Assembly: GCA_009694025.1 (NCBI GenBank)
Contig: SHVZ01000015.1
Span: forward strand, 1-47,088
Direction: 5' to 3'
DNA: 47,088 nt
Source: Alphaproteobacteria bacterium
GTDB taxonomy: Bacteria > Pseudomonadota > Alphaproteobacteria > SHVZ01
Position 1 is the first letter of the stretch; each line of letters starts with the position of its first letter. The position numbers were made by a program, and so were the translations under genes. Shown here piece by piece: positions 8,280 through 17,319 of this stretch. The notes beneath the pieces were generated by a model, which saw only the letters and a program-made list of their open reading frames with translations, ran no database searches and was not told the DNA's origin.

Positions 8280-9878
8280 ATGAGACTGACCAAACTAGGC
8301 CCGCGCCACGGGCTTCTCGGCGTCGCGCTGGCGGCGGGAGCGGTGGGGCTCACGTCTCTGCCGGCCTCGGCGCAGTCGGTGCTGAAGGCAGTGCCGCATG
8401 CCGACCTCAAGGTGCTGGACACCCATGTCGGCTCGATCCAGATCACCAAGATCTACTCGCTGATGGTCTACGACACGCTGTTCGCGTGGGACGAGAAGTG
8501 GAACGTCAAGCCGCAGATGGTCGGCAGCCACGAGGTCTCGACCGACAAGCTGACCTACACCTTCAAGCTCCGTCCCGGCCTCAAATGGCACGACGGCACC
8601 AAGGTGACGTCCAAGGACGTGATTCCGTCGGTCCAGCGTTGGGCCAAGCGCGACGCCATGGGCCAGAAGATGCTGGAGTTCACCGCCGCCTTCGAGGCGG
8701 TCGACGACGACACCTTCCGCATGAAGATGAAGGAGCCCTACGGTTTCGTCGAGTTCACGCTGGGCTCGGCGGGGGGCTCGCTGCCGGTGATCTATCGCGA
8801 GAAGGATGCCGCGACCGACGCCTTCACCGGCATCACCACCACCATCGGCTCCGGCCCCTTCAAGTTCAATCGCGAGGCGTGGCAGCCGGGCTCGAAGATC
8901 GTCTTCGATAAGAACGCCGACTATCCCGCGCGCGCCGAGCCCGCCGACGGGCTTGCCGGCGGCAAGGCGGTCAAGGTCGACCGGGTCGAATGGATCATCA
9001 TGCCTGACCCCGGCACCACCGCCGCGGCCCTGAACCGGGGCGAGGTCGACCTCTGGGACAATCCCGCCGGCGACCAGATCCCGCTGATCGAGAAGAACAA
9101 GGACATCGTCGTTTCCCCGCTGACGCCGTTCGGCAACATGGGCTTCCTTAGGACCAACGCGCTCTACCCGCCCTTCAACAATCCGAAGGCGCGCCTGGCC
9201 CTGGCCTACGCCTTCGACCAGCGCGACTTCCAGCGGGCGTCCAGCGGCGACGACGAACGCTGGTGGAAGGTCTGCTATTCCTTCTTCATCTGCGGCACGC
9301 CCTACGGCACCGAGTTCGGATCGGAAGCGGTGCGGAAGGTCGATCTCGCCAAGGCCCGCCAGCTGATGGCCGAGGCCGGCTACAAGGGCGAGAAGCTGAT
9401 CATGATCACCACCAACGAGATCGCCGCCATCGGCGCGCTCGCCCAGGTGGCGACGGCGCGGCTGAAGGAGATCGGCGTCAACGTCGAGATGCAGGTCAAC
9501 GACTGGGGTTCGGTGGTGACCCGCATGACCAAGAAGGACGAGCCGGACAAAGGCGGCTGGAACATGTTCACCAGCCGCGGCACCGCCTCCACATATCATC
9601 ACCCACTGACCAACATCACCGCGGTGATGACCTGCGATGGGAAGAACTGGAACGGCTGGCCCTGCGACGAGGAGGCGGAGAAGCTGCGCAACCAGTTCAT
9701 CCGCGAGCCCGACGAGGCGAAGCGGAGAGAGATCCTGAATCGCTTCCACGCGCGCCTGGTCGAGGTGCAGCCCTACGCGCTGCTCGGCAACTTCATGCCG
9801 CTCTACGCCTGGCGGAAGAATGTCGACGGCGTCGTGAAGGGCGCGATCCTGGCCTACTGGAACATCAGCAAGAGCTGA
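8280..9878 (+). CDS. ABC transporter substrate-binding protein, family 5 (peptide/opine/nickel type)
   Basis: The 532-residue protein has a signal peptide (residues 1-31, ending ASA) and the family 5 solute-binding fold. Its landmarks are LTYTFKLRPGLKWHDGTKVTSKDV near residue 95, an IGSGPFKF motif, and a late segment on which domain II closes. Homologues feed di/oligopeptides or similar solutes to DppBCDF-like permeases. No permease or ATPase genes adjoin it here, so its partner must be encoded elsewhere. The start at ATG 8280 follows a strong GGAGGGAGAG ribosome site. Long frames on the other strand are codon-bias shadows. Confidence 0.85.
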   Translation: MRLTKLGPRHGLLGVALAAGAVGLTSLPASAQSVLKAVPHADLKVLDTHVGSIQITKIYSLMVYDTLFAWDEKWNVKPQMVGSHEVSTDKLTYTFKLRPGLKWHDGTKVTSKDVIPSVQRWAKRDAMGQKMLEFTAAFEAVDDDTFRMKMKEPYGFVEFTLGSAGGSLPVIYREKDAATDAFTGITTTIGSGPFKFNREAWQPGSKIVFDKNADYPARAEPADGLAGGKAVKVDRVEWIIMPDPGTTAAALNRGEVDLWDNPAGDQIPLIEKNKDIVVSPLTPFGNMGFLRTNALYPPFNNPKARLALAYAFDQRDFQRASSGDDERWWKVCYSFFICGTPYGTEFGSEAVRKVDLAKARQLMAEAGYKGEKLIMITTNEIAAIGALAQVATARLKEIGVNVEMQVNDWGSVVTRMTKKDEPDKGGWNMFTSRGTASTYHHPLTNITAVMTCDGKNWNGWPCDEEAEKLRNQFIREPDEAKRREILNRFHARLVEVQPYALLGNFMPLYAWRKNVDGVVKGAILAYWNISKS

Positions 9879-9887
9879 CTTTTTTAA

Positions 9888-10026
9888 CCCTCCCCCGCCG
9901 AAGGTGGGGGAGGGCAGGGTGGGGGCCGAGCGCAGCGAGGTTCGCTGATGCGCGGTGGAGTTGCCCGACCTCGCTTCGCTCGGCCCCCACCCCATCCCTC
10001 CCCCACGCCGATGGCACGGGGGAGGG
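9888..10026. repeat. Large imperfect palindrome, REP/MITE-like intergenic element
   Basis: The left arm begins ccctcccccgccgaaggtgg and the right arm ends with its near-complement. Further in, gggtgggggccgagcg pairs with cgctcggcccccaccc and gcgaggt with acctcgc. About 58 bp on each side pair around a 25-base centre. It sits between convergent genes, directly after the solute-binding gene and a run of six T's, so it may also terminate transcription. Palindromes of this composition recur in many GC-rich proteobacterial genomes; copy number here cannot be seen from one window. Confidence 0.65.
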
Positions 10027-10046
10027 GGCTCGAATTCAGAGTTCCA

Positions 10047-10937
10047 TCACCCGGTGCCGCCGACGGTGATGCCGTCCATCAAGAGGGTCGGCTGGCCGAC
10101 GCCGACCGGCACGCTCTGGCCTTCCTTGCCGCAGGTGCCGACGCCTGAGTCCATCCGCATGTCGTTGCCGACCATGCGGATTTTGGTCAGCGCGTCCGGG
10201 CCGTTGCCGGTCAGCATCGCGCCTTTGACGGCAGGGCCGACCTTGCCGTCCTCGATCAGGTAAGCCTCGGAGGCGGCGAAGACGAACTTGCCCGACGTGA
10301 TGTCGACCTGGCCGCCGCTGAAGTCGACGGCGTAGAGGCCGCGCTTGACCGACTTGATGATCTCCTCCGGCGCGTGCGGCCCGGCCAGCATCAGCGTGTT
10401 GGTCATGCGCGGCATCGGCGAGGCGGCGAAGGACTCGCGCCGGCCGTTTCCGGTCGGGCGCATGCCCATCAGGCGCGCGTTCTGCCGGTCCTGCATGTAG
10501 CCCCGAAGGATGCCGTCCTCGATCAGGAGCGTGCGGCCGGACGGCGTGCCCTCGTCGTCGACGGTGATCGAGCCCCGCCGGTCGGTCAGCGTGCCGTCGT
10601 CGACCACGGTGACGCCGGGCGAAGCGACGCGCTGGCCCATCAAACCTGCGAAGGCCGAGGTCTTCTTGCGGTTGAAGTCGCCTTCGAGCCCATGGCCGAC
10701 GGCCTCGTGCAGCATGACGCCGGTCCAGCCGGGGCCGAGCACCACCGGCATCTCGCCGGCGGGTGCGGCGACCGCCGTGAGGTTGACGGCGGCGCCGCGG
10801 ATCGCCTCGTCGACGATCCCCTGCCAGCTTTCGGGCTGGAAATAGGCGTCGTAGGGGACGCGGCCGCCGCCCGATTCCGCCGCCGCCTCCTGACGGTCGC
10901 CCTCGCCTAGGATCAGGCTGACCGTGAGACGCACCAT
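10047..10937 (-). pseudogene. tldD: TldD metalloprotease, 5'-truncated remnant
   Basis: The product is 296 residues against about 470-480 for complete TldD, the zinc protease partner of TldE/PmbA in peptide maturation. The retained part has the zinc motif HEAVGH at residues 77-82 and the canonical ending [10 protein letters not shown]. Homology continues five codons upstream of ATG 10937 (TDIRP), to about 10952, and then stops at an in-frame TAA. The N-terminal 170 or so residues are missing and unrelated integrase DNA follows. I infer loss of the 5' part by recombination at the end of the neighbouring element. The remaining frame may still be translated but is unlikely to work. Confidence 0.8.
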
Positions 10938-10989
10938 CGGGCGGATGTCGGTTTAGTTGTGACCCCGCTAGCCCAGTATGCCCGAGGCG

Positions 10990-12267
10990 CTACCTTTTGG
11001 CTGCCTTGTGACCCTGCGTTACATGGGGCATTTGGACTACCTTTGCAGTGTCCATCCGGCCATCGAGAATCGCCACCATCCGCGCGGACACTGCGCCTGC
11101 CGCAGCTACCAACGCCGCATCCGGGACATGCGCATATCGCGCTGTGACGCCCGGAACCTTGTGACCCAACAGCCCGGCAATCGTTAGCTCCGAGTAACCG
11201 CTCTCCGCAGCTAGAGCCGCGAAGGTGTGCCGCAACGTGTGCACGGTCACATCTTCAATCTTAGCCGCCTTGCAGAGGCGGCCGAGGACACGGGGCAAGC
11301 CGACCAGGTGGCCATCCCCGACGGTCGAAGGGAAAACCCACGGCGAGTCGCCATACTTGGACATTGCCGCGAGATGTTTCGCCGCGGTTTCTCCTATCGG
11401 CCGAAGCTGCGCGCCTTCCTTGGTGTCGCCAAACCGGATGCAGCGCGCAGGCGCATCGAGCCACGTCCGGGGCAAGCCAAGAATCTCGTTTCGGCGGCAC
11501 CCGGTCAGCAGGAGAGCCCGAATAGCTCCCAAGGCCGTTGCACTCTCGGCCTTGGCTGCGACCATGGCCTTACTAAGTGCCTTGATCTCGGCCTCAGACA
11601 GGAAGCGACGGCTCTTTTCATCGGGAAACCGCTTCACCCCTCGCACCGGGTTCACGCTGATCAGCTTTTGACGCCTTGCAAACTCCAGAATTGTGCCCAG
11701 CATTCCGACAGTACGGGCAGCGACCCCGCGCCCGCCGGTTGCCACGCCACCGCGCCCCGAATCCTTCCTGGCCTTGGCTGTCTTGCCGGCCGCAATGTCG
11801 GCCTGCATTCGCACCACGTCCTCACTGGTCAGTCCCGCGACCGAATGTCGGCCAAGCAGCGGTTTGACATGAGTCTCAATCCGGCTGCCATCCATCGCCA
11901 GCGTGGACGCTTTCACCCAGTCTGCCGCCATCTTGAGGTAGAGGTCGCAAAGCTCGGAAACGGTGATCGTTCCTCGGATCTTCCGCCGCTCGGCGGAAGG
12001 ATCGCCACCCTTTGCCACCTCAGCCAGCCTTAGCCGCGCTTCGGAACGCGCCTCCTCGGGTGCCAGCACCTCCACCTTGCCAATAACCAACCGGCGCGTA
12101 CGGCCCTCGCCAGTGCGATACTGGACGAGGTAGGACGCAATTCCGCTCTTCTTCATCCGAATGCCAAACCCCTTGATCGCCCCATCGCCCGCGTCCCAAA
12201 CGAACACGTCGCGGCCCGAGGGATCGGGACGAAGGCTCTCGACAAGTCGCTTAGTGATCTTCGGCAT
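10990..12267 (-). CDS. Tyrosine recombinase (phage/genomic island integrase)
   Basis: This 425-residue protein has an N-terminal DUF4102-like arm-binding part, a SAM-like core-binding domain and a C-terminal catalytic domain. The active-site set is complete: Arg258 in TGCRRNE, Lys283, His343-x-x-Arg346 in HTLRHTFA, His369 in GLLGHK and Tyr378 in ARYAH. It should catalyse site-specific integration of the element that carried it. The start at ATG 12267 is preceded by GAGG. Its 5' end faces a tRNA-Gly 3' fragment about 190 bp away, the expected attachment site. Base composition is less GC-rich than the flanking genes. Confidence 0.9.
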   Translation of the reverse strand: MPKITKRLVESLRPDPSGRDVFVWDAGDGAIKGFGIRMKKSGIASYLVQYRTGEGRTRRLVIGKVEVLAPEEARSEARLRLAEVAKGGDPSAERRKIRGTITVSELCDLYLKMAADWVKASTLAMDGSRIETHVKPLLGRHSVAGLTSEDVVRMQADIAAGKTAKARKDSGRGGVATGGRGVAARTVGMLGTILEFARRQKLISVNPVRGVKRFPDEKSRRFLSEAEIKALSKAMVAAKAESATALGAIRALLLTGCRRNEILGLPRTWLDAPARCIRFGDTKEGAQLRPIGETAAKHLAAMSKYGDSPWVFPSTVGDGHLVGLPRVLGRLCKAAKIEDVTVHTLRHTFAALAAESGYSELTIAGLLGHKVPGVTARYAHVPDAALVAAAGAVSARMVAILDGRMDTAKVVQMPHVTQGHKAAKR

Positions 12268-12454
12268 GGGTTCCTCGAACTCTGCTTCCCCGGCCATCAG
12301 CTTGCTTCAGGGAAGCCCCGGGGAAGCCGGGGGAAGCAAGCGAAAGTAGAGACCGGAAAGGACCGGAACCCAAGAGTATAGCTATAATGGCCTTAGATCA
12401 ATACGATTTCGTCGTTTTTACATTCTGGGGAAGCAGCGGGAACCAGCCCGGCCT

Positions 12455-12503
12455 AACCTTGCCAAGGTTGGGGTCGAGGGTTCGAATCCCTTCGCCCGCT
12501 CCA
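12455..12503 (+). other. tRNA-Gly(GCC) 3' fragment, integrase attachment site
   Basis: The sequence holds an anticodon arm (aacctt GCC aaggtt), then the T arm (gaggg TTCGAAT cccttc) and the acceptor strand cgcccgc-t-cca. These match the 3' part of a bacterial tRNA-Gly with anticodon GCC. The expected 5' half (complementary acceptor and D arm) is absent: the 25 bp upstream do not pair. Such 3' tRNA segments are the core sites copied when islands insert in tRNA genes. Here it lies between two divergent integrase genes, so it is probably an att site (attL/attR) and not a working tRNA. Confidence 0.8.
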
Positions 12504-12605
12504 ATCTGAAGTCGTTGAGAAATCAGCGATTTTAGGCAACGCGATAGATCCCCAAAATTGCCGAACAACAGAGCTGTCACACGTGGGTCACACCGTGGAA
12601 CAGCT

Positions 12606-13144
12606 ATGGCTACGATACGCAAGCGCGGGAAGAAATATCAGGTCCAGGTTCGGCGCAGAGGCCAGCCCGCGATCAGCCGTTCGTTCGCCGTTCGTACCGA
12701 TGCCTTGGTTTGGGCTCGTACGACGGAGCGGAGGGCGGATTTAGGTGAGATAGGCCCAGCGACAACCGACCTAAAGACCCTGGGCGACCTCATCAGGCGC
12801 TATATCGCGGAAGTCCTCCCCGCTAAGCGCAGCGAATATGTTGAACGATATTTGATCGGCGCCGTGTTGCGCGACCCAATCTGCGATACCCCGATTGCGG
12901 CAATATCGCCCCGCGTCTGCGGGCAATGGAGGGACAAGAGGCTAGGCGAGGTCGGACCGGCAGCAGTCGCGAGGCAGCTCACAATTCTCCGGCATGTCTT
13001 CGAAATCGCACGCAAAGAATGGGCACTGCCAATTCAGCAAAACCCGGTCGCCCAGATCTCGAAGCCGCCGCTTCCACCGGCACGGGATCGGCGTCTCGGC
13101 CCTAATGAGCTTGGCGCGCTGGTTGCGGGGTGCCGAGCCTGCCT
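12606..13144 (+). pseudogene. Second tyrosine integrase, cut by the IS21-family element
   Basis: ATG 12606 opens MATIRKRGKKYQVQVRR, a typical Arm-DNA-binding start of phage-type integrases, followed by a core-binding domain (TVTD-type helices around residues 60-150). The frame enters the insertion sequence at about 13145 and stops at 13175, so the whole catalytic domain (R..HxxR..Y) is missing. The missing half is not found on the other side of the insertion, so the junction also lost DNA. Unlike the first integrase, it points in the same direction as the tRNA fragment, about 100 bp after it, the classical att-int arrangement. Confidence 0.8.
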
Positions 13145-13260
13145 TGTTATTCGGCGTGCAAATTTGACCCCCTAGAGCGGGGGATCGGCGTCCAAATTTG
13201 ACCCCCTGATGTGCGGCTGTTGCAGACTACCCGCCTTTCCAGAAAGCGGGTGGTCGGGGG

Positions 13261-14760
13261 ATGCTGATCGTGGAGACGATTGCGCGTATCCGGCGCGAGT
13301 TCTTCGTCAAGGGCAAGCCGATCAAGGAGATCGTCCGCGACCTGCGGGTTTCGCGGAACACGGTGCGGAAGGTGCTGCGCTCTGGTGCGACGTCGTTCGA
13401 GTACGAGCGCGACGTTCAGCCTCTGCCGAAGCTGGGGCGATGGCGCGATGATCTCGATCGGCAGTTGCGGTCCAACGAGGCGAAGGCGGCGCGCGAGCGT
13501 CTGACGCTGATCCGGATCTTCGAGGGATTGCGGGCTCTCGGATACGAGGGCGGCTACGACGCGGTCAGGCGCTATGCCCGGGCCTGGCGGCGGAGCCATG
13601 CCGCGACCACGGCCGATGCGTTCGTGCCGCTGACCTTCGCGCCGGGCGAGGCTTACCAGTTCGACTGGAGCCACGAGATCGTGCTGCTGGGCGGCACGAC
13701 GGTGACGGTGAAGGTGGCCCATCTGCGTCTTTGCCACAGCCGCATGATGTTCGTGCGGAGCTATCCGCGCGAGACCCAGGAAATGGTCTTCGACGCCCAC
13801 GACCGCGCCTTCGGCTTCTTCAGGGGCGCGTGCCGGCGCGGGCTGTACGACAACATGAAGACGGCGGTCGACACCGTTTTTCTCGGCAAGGACCGCGCCT
13901 ATAACCGCCGCTTCCTGCAGCTCTGCGCCCACTATCTCGTCGAGCCGACCGCCTGCACGCCGGCGGCGAGCTGGGAGAAGGGGCAGGTCGAGAACCAGGT
14001 CGGCCTGGTGCGGGAGCGCTTCTTCACGCCTCGGCTCAGGTTCAAGAGCTACGAGGAGATGAACGGCTGGCTGCTCGACCAGTGCGTCGTCCATGCCAAG
14101 GCTCACCGCCACCCCGAGTTCACCGAGCAGACGATCTGGTCGGTGTTCGAGGCGGAGCGGCCGAAGCTCGTGCCCTATGCCGGGCGCTTCGACGGCTTCC
14201 ACGCGCTCACCGCGTCGGTGTCGAAGACCTGCCTGGTGCGTTTCGACAACAACAAGTACTCGGTCATGGCCAAGGCGATCGGGCGGCCGATCGAGATCCA
14301 CGCCTACGCCGACCGCATCGTCATCCGCCAAGACGGCGAGGTCGTCGGCGAGCACTCGCGCTGCTTCGGGCGCAACCAGACGGTCTACGACCCTTGGCAC
14401 TACGTGCCGGTGCTGGCCAGGAAGCCGGGAGCGCTGAGGAACGGCGCGCCATTCAAGAACTGGGTGCTGCCCGCCGCGATCGATCGGGTCCGACGAAAGC
14501 TCGCCGGCGCCGAGGATGGCGACCGCCAGATGGTGCACATCCTCACGGCCGTGCTGATCGACGGTCTTGCCATGGTCGAAACCGCATGCGCCGAAGCGCT
14601 GCACCAGGGCGTCCACTCGAGCGACGTCGTCCTCAACATCCTGGCCCGCCAGCGCGATCCGGTGGCGCCGATGGCCATCCTCACCCCGGACGCGCTCAGG
14701 CTCAGGCACGAACCCCTGGCCGATTGCGCCCGCTACGACAACTTGCGGAGGGTCGGTTGA
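13261..14760 (+). CDS. istA: IS21-family transposase IstA
   Basis: The 499-residue transposase has an N-terminal helix-turn-helix ([19 protein letters not shown], about residues 20-40) and a DDE integrase core with Asp135 in YQFDWSHE, Asp197 in LYDNMKT and Glu244 in KGQVENQ. It cuts and joins the element ends. The start at ATG 13261 lies about 60 bp inside the left end repeats; no upstream in-frame start fits the family better. Its stop overlaps the istB start. Confidence 0.95.
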   Translation: MLIVETIARIRREFFVKGKPIKEIVRDLRVSRNTVRKVLRSGATSFEYERDVQPLPKLGRWRDDLDRQLRSNEAKAARERLTLIRIFEGLRALGYEGGYDAVRRYARAWRRSHAATTADAFVPLTFAPGEAYQFDWSHEIVLLGGTTVTVKVAHLRLCHSRMMFVRSYPRETQEMVFDAHDRAFGFFRGACRRGLYDNMKTAVDTVFLGKDRAYNRRFLQLCAHYLVEPTACTPAASWEKGQVENQVGLVRERFFTPRLRFKSYEEMNGWLLDQCVVHAKAHRHPEFTEQTIWSVFEAERPKLVPYAGRFDGFHALTASVSKTCLVRFDNNKYSVMAKAIGRPIEIHAYADRIVIRQDGEVVGEHSRCFGRNQTVYDPWHYVPVLARKPGALRNGAPFKNWVLPAAIDRVRRKLAGAEDGDRQMVHILTAVLIDGLAMVETACAEALHQGVHSSDVVLNILARQRDPVAPMAILTPDALRLRHEPLADCARYDNLRRVG

Positions 14761-15488
14761 TGGAACGCACCGAGATTCTCGACCTCATGGCCGAGCTGAA
14801 GCTCTTCGGCATGCAAGGCGCCTTCGACGAGGTCGTCGCCAACGGCCTGAAGCGCAAGCACGATCCGCAGCGCATCTTCGGCGATCTCCTCAAGGCCGAG
14901 ATCGCCGAGAAGCAGGCGCGCTCGACCAAGTACCAGCTCACCATCGCCAAGCTGCCGCTGGCCAAGGACCTGACCGACTTCGGCTTCGAGGGCACACCGG
15001 TCAACGAGGCGCTCGTGCGCGACCTTGCCGCCGGCGGCTTCGTCGGCCAGCAGCGCAACGTGGTGCTGGTCGGTGGAACCGGCACGGGCAAGACCCACAT
15101 CGCCATAGCGATCGCCCGCAGCTGTATCCGCAGCGGCGCCCGCGGGCGGTTCTTCAACGTCGTCGACCTCGTCAACCGCCTGGAGACCGAAACCCGCGGC
15201 GGCCGGCAGGGCCGGCTCGCCGATCTGCTCACCCGCATGGACCTCGTCGTCCTCGACGAACTCGGCTATCTGCCCTTCGCCCAGTCCGGCGGCCAGCTCC
15301 TCTTCCACCTGGTCAGTCGCCTCTACGAGCGCACCTCGGTCATCGTCACCACCAACCTCGCCTTCGGCGAATGGCCGAATGTCTTCGGCGACGCCAAGAT
15401 GACCACGGCGCTGCTCGACCGGCTCACCCATCACTGCGACATCGTCGAGACCGGCAACGAAAGCTGGCGCCTCAAGAACCGCGCCTGA
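14760..15488 (+). CDS. istB: IS21-family transposition helper ATPase IstB
   Basis: The 242-residue AAA+ protein resembles DnaC and has Walker A GGTGTGKT at residues 105-112, Walker [13 protein letters not shown] and sensor residues in VTTNLAF. It assembles on DNA and directs IstA to the target site. The start ATG 14760-14762 overlaps the istA TGA by one base, the usual coupling in this family. About 200 bp of non-coding DNA with the right-end repeats follow. Confidence 0.95.
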   Translation: MERTEILDLMAELKLFGMQGAFDEVVANGLKRKHDPQRIFGDLLKAEIAEKQARSTKYQLTIAKLPLAKDLTDFGFEGTPVNEALVRDLAAGGFVGQQRNVVLVGGTGTGKTHIAIAIARSCIRSGARGRFFNVVDLVNRLETETRGGRQGRLADLLTRMDLVVLDELGYLPFAQSGGQLLFHLVSRLYERTSVIVTTNLAFGEWPNVFGDAKMTTALLDRLTHHCDIVETGNESWRLKNRA

Positions 15489-15771
15489 TCCCCCCGCCCC
15501 AGACCCCACCCCCGGGCTTGCCCAGGTGGGTTCACAGGGTACCTCCCGCGCGCCGCTCCGCCAGCCCCATGGGAGGCGCTGCGCAGCGCGCGGGCCCCTC
15601 CTGTGCACTACCTGGACAAGCCCTCCAACCAGCTCAAAGAGGGGTCAAAATTGGACGCCGATCAGGGGTCAACTTTGCACGCCGATTGACAGGCGTCCGG
15701 GTCGAGCTTGCACCGGCGGGCACGGCTCGATCAATCTGCTTCGCCTCCTCTCCTCCGACCGCGAGTCCGAC

Positions 15772-16713
15772 ATGCCCCGCCTCCTCCGCCTCGCCGCCGC
15801 GCAGATGGGTCCGACCCAAAGAGCGGACCCGCGATCTCACACGCTCGCGCGACTGATCGCGCTCCTGGAGAAGGCCGCGGCGGCGGGCGCGACCTTCGTC
15901 GTCTTCCCGGAGCTGGCGTTCACCACGTTCTTTCCGCGCTGGCTCCTGACCGATGCCGAGCTGGACGCGTATTTCGAGCGCACGCTGCCGGGGCCGGCGA
16001 CGCAAGCGTTGTTCGATCGAGCGCGCGAGCTGCGTGTCGGATTCCATGTGGGCTATGCGGAGCTGACGCCGGAGGGAAAGCGCTTCAACGCCGCGGTCAT
16101 CGTCGGCCGCGACGGCCGCATTCTCTCCAGATATCGCAAGACGCATCTGCCGGGCACCCATGAGCCCCGGCCGGGCGGCGGCCCGCAGCAGCTCGAGAAG
16201 CGCTACTTCGCCTATGGCGACCTCGGCTTTCGGGCGTTCCGCGCGCCCGACGATCTCGGCCCGGGCATCCTCGGCATGATGATCTGCAACGACCGGCGCT
16301 GGCCGGAGGCCTGGCGGGTGCTGGGATTGCAGGGCGTCGAGCTGGTGGTGCTCGGATACAACTCCGCCGCCTACGACCCCTACGGACGCGACAACGAGGA
16401 CGCGCGGCTCCGCACCTTCCATTCCCAGCTCGTGGCGCAGGCGAACGCTTACATGAACTCCACTTGGGCGGTCGCGGTGGCGAAGGCCGGCGAGGAAGAC
16501 GGCTACGGCCTCATCGGCGGCTCCTGCATCGTCGATCCCCAGGGGCGTATCGTCGCGGAAGCAAAGACGCTGGCGGACGAGGTATTGGTCGCCGACGTCG
16601 ATCTGGATGCGTGCGCGCACGGGAAGAAGATGATGTTCGATTTCGGCGCGCACCGGCGGATCGGCGCGTACGGTGCGATTACGAGCCGGGTCGGCGTAGT
16701 GGAGCCGGAGTAG
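15772..16713 (+). CDS. N-carbamoyl-D-amino acid hydrolase (nitrilase superfamily)
   Basis: The 313-residue protein carries the Glu-Lys-Cys triad of carbon-nitrogen hydrolases: Glu47 in VFPELAFTTFFPRW, Lys123 in RYRKTHLPG and Cys172 in ICNDRRWPE. The FFPRW, LEKRYF and CNDRRWPEAWRV stretches are those of D-carbamoylases, which free D-amino acids from N-carbamoyl derivatives in the hydantoin pathway. No hydantoinase gene adjoins it. It starts at ATG 15772, 80 bp after the right end of the insertion sequence, so its original promoter may have been replaced or lost. The specificity is inferred from motif similarity only. Confidence 0.85.
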   Translation: MPRLLRLAAAQMGPTQRADPRSHTLARLIALLEKAAAAGATFVVFPELAFTTFFPRWLLTDAELDAYFERTLPGPATQALFDRARELRVGFHVGYAELTPEGKRFNAAVIVGRDGRILSRYRKTHLPGTHEPRPGGGPQQLEKRYFAYGDLGFRAFRAPDDLGPGILGMMICNDRRWPEAWRVLGLQGVELVVLGYNSAAYDPYGRDNEDARLRTFHSQLVAQANAYMNSTWAVAVAKAGEEDGYGLIGGSCIVDPQGRIVAEAKTLADEVLVADVDLDACAHGKKMMFDFGAHRRIGAYGAITSRVGVVEPE

Positions 16714-16749
16714 GTAAGGCCGCGGAGGATCGAGGCCACGGACCCTCGC

Positions 16750-17271
16750 CTACTCCGGCCGCCGCTTGCCTTTCGGCAGGTTCACCACCAACAACCAGCG
16801 GACCTCCGGACCGCCGAGCGGGAAGATCAGCCGCTCCCATTTCTTCACGTTCACCGTCATCGGCGGCGCGTGCAGGCTGTGGATGACGATTTTCCTCGAG
16901 ATCGCCACCTCGTACAGCGCGGAGAAGAATTTGAAGATCCCATCCGGAAACTCGCTCGCCAGCCGCCGGGTCATGTCCTGGCCGTAACTGGCGGCGACGT
17001 CCGCACCGTAGACGCGGTAGCGGTAGTCGAATCTGAGCGCGTCGACCCTGAGGACTTCCAGCAACATGAGGTTACGGATCAGCGGCGCCACCTCCGGATA
17101 CGCGAGGATCTCCTCCCCCGCCCGCGGCTTGCTGTTGGCGAGATCGTCGCGCCAGCGCCGGAACAACGCGCGCAGGCGTATGTCATCGACGTCGACCACC
17201 CTCGGCTCGTAGGTGACGTCCGCCGGGCCGGGAAGGCCGGGGAACCGCTTCTTGTGGACTTCGCGCGACAT
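16750..17271 (-). CDS. PAS_5-type single-domain protein
   Basis: This 173-residue cytosolic protein matches the small stand-alone PAS-fold proteins (PAS_5 type) common in Rhodospirillales. The key segments are ILAYPEVAPLIRNLMLLEVLR, then YRVYGADVAASYGQDMTRR, and a C-terminal WERLIFPLGG strand. There is no output domain. Such proteins are thought to sense small ligands, but none has been assigned that I know of. It is convergent with the carbamoylase gene. A second family member lies at 38185-38757. Confidence 0.65.
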   Translation of the reverse strand: MSREVHKKRFPGLPGPADVTYEPRVVDVDDIRLRALFRRWRDDLANSKPRAGEEILAYPEVAPLIRNLMLLEVLRVDALRFDYRYRVYGADVAASYGQDMTRRLASEFPDGIFKFFSALYEVAISRKIVIHSLHAPPMTVNVKKWERLIFPLGGPEVRWLLVVNLPKGKRRPE

Positions 17272-17319
17272 CCGTTCTCCGCCGTCATCACGATATCGAC
17301 GATCGGCGCCCGCCGCGGC

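Larger units (their letters stand above)
13145..15691 (+). mobile_element. Complete IS21-family insertion sequence
   Basis: The element is about 2.55 kb with TG...CA ends. The left end (TGTTATTCGGCGTGCAAA) matches the inverted right end (TGTCAATCGGCGTGCAAA). An internal second repeat copy lies at each end (cggcgtccaaatttgacccc at about 13187; its complement at about 15641-15663), the multiple-repeat end structure of IS21 elements. It contains istA and istB with a 1-base stop/start overlap. I see no convincing 4-8 bp target duplication: the left flank ends ...gagcctgcct and the right flank begins ggcgtccggg. This fits a deletion or rearrangement next to the element. Confidence 0.85.

Noticed and set aside
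12430..12503. A complete tRNA-Gly gene
   Set aside because: The 5' acceptor strand and D arm are missing, so only the 3' half can be supported.
12398..12622. Short minus-strand frame over the tRNA-Gly fragment
   Set aside because: It reads through an RNA-derived attachment site and resembles the familiar false proteins predicted across tRNA ends.
13130..15705. Target-site duplication of the IS21-family element
   Set aside because: The two flanks (gagcctgcct and ggcgtccggg) share no convincing direct repeat of 4-8 bp.
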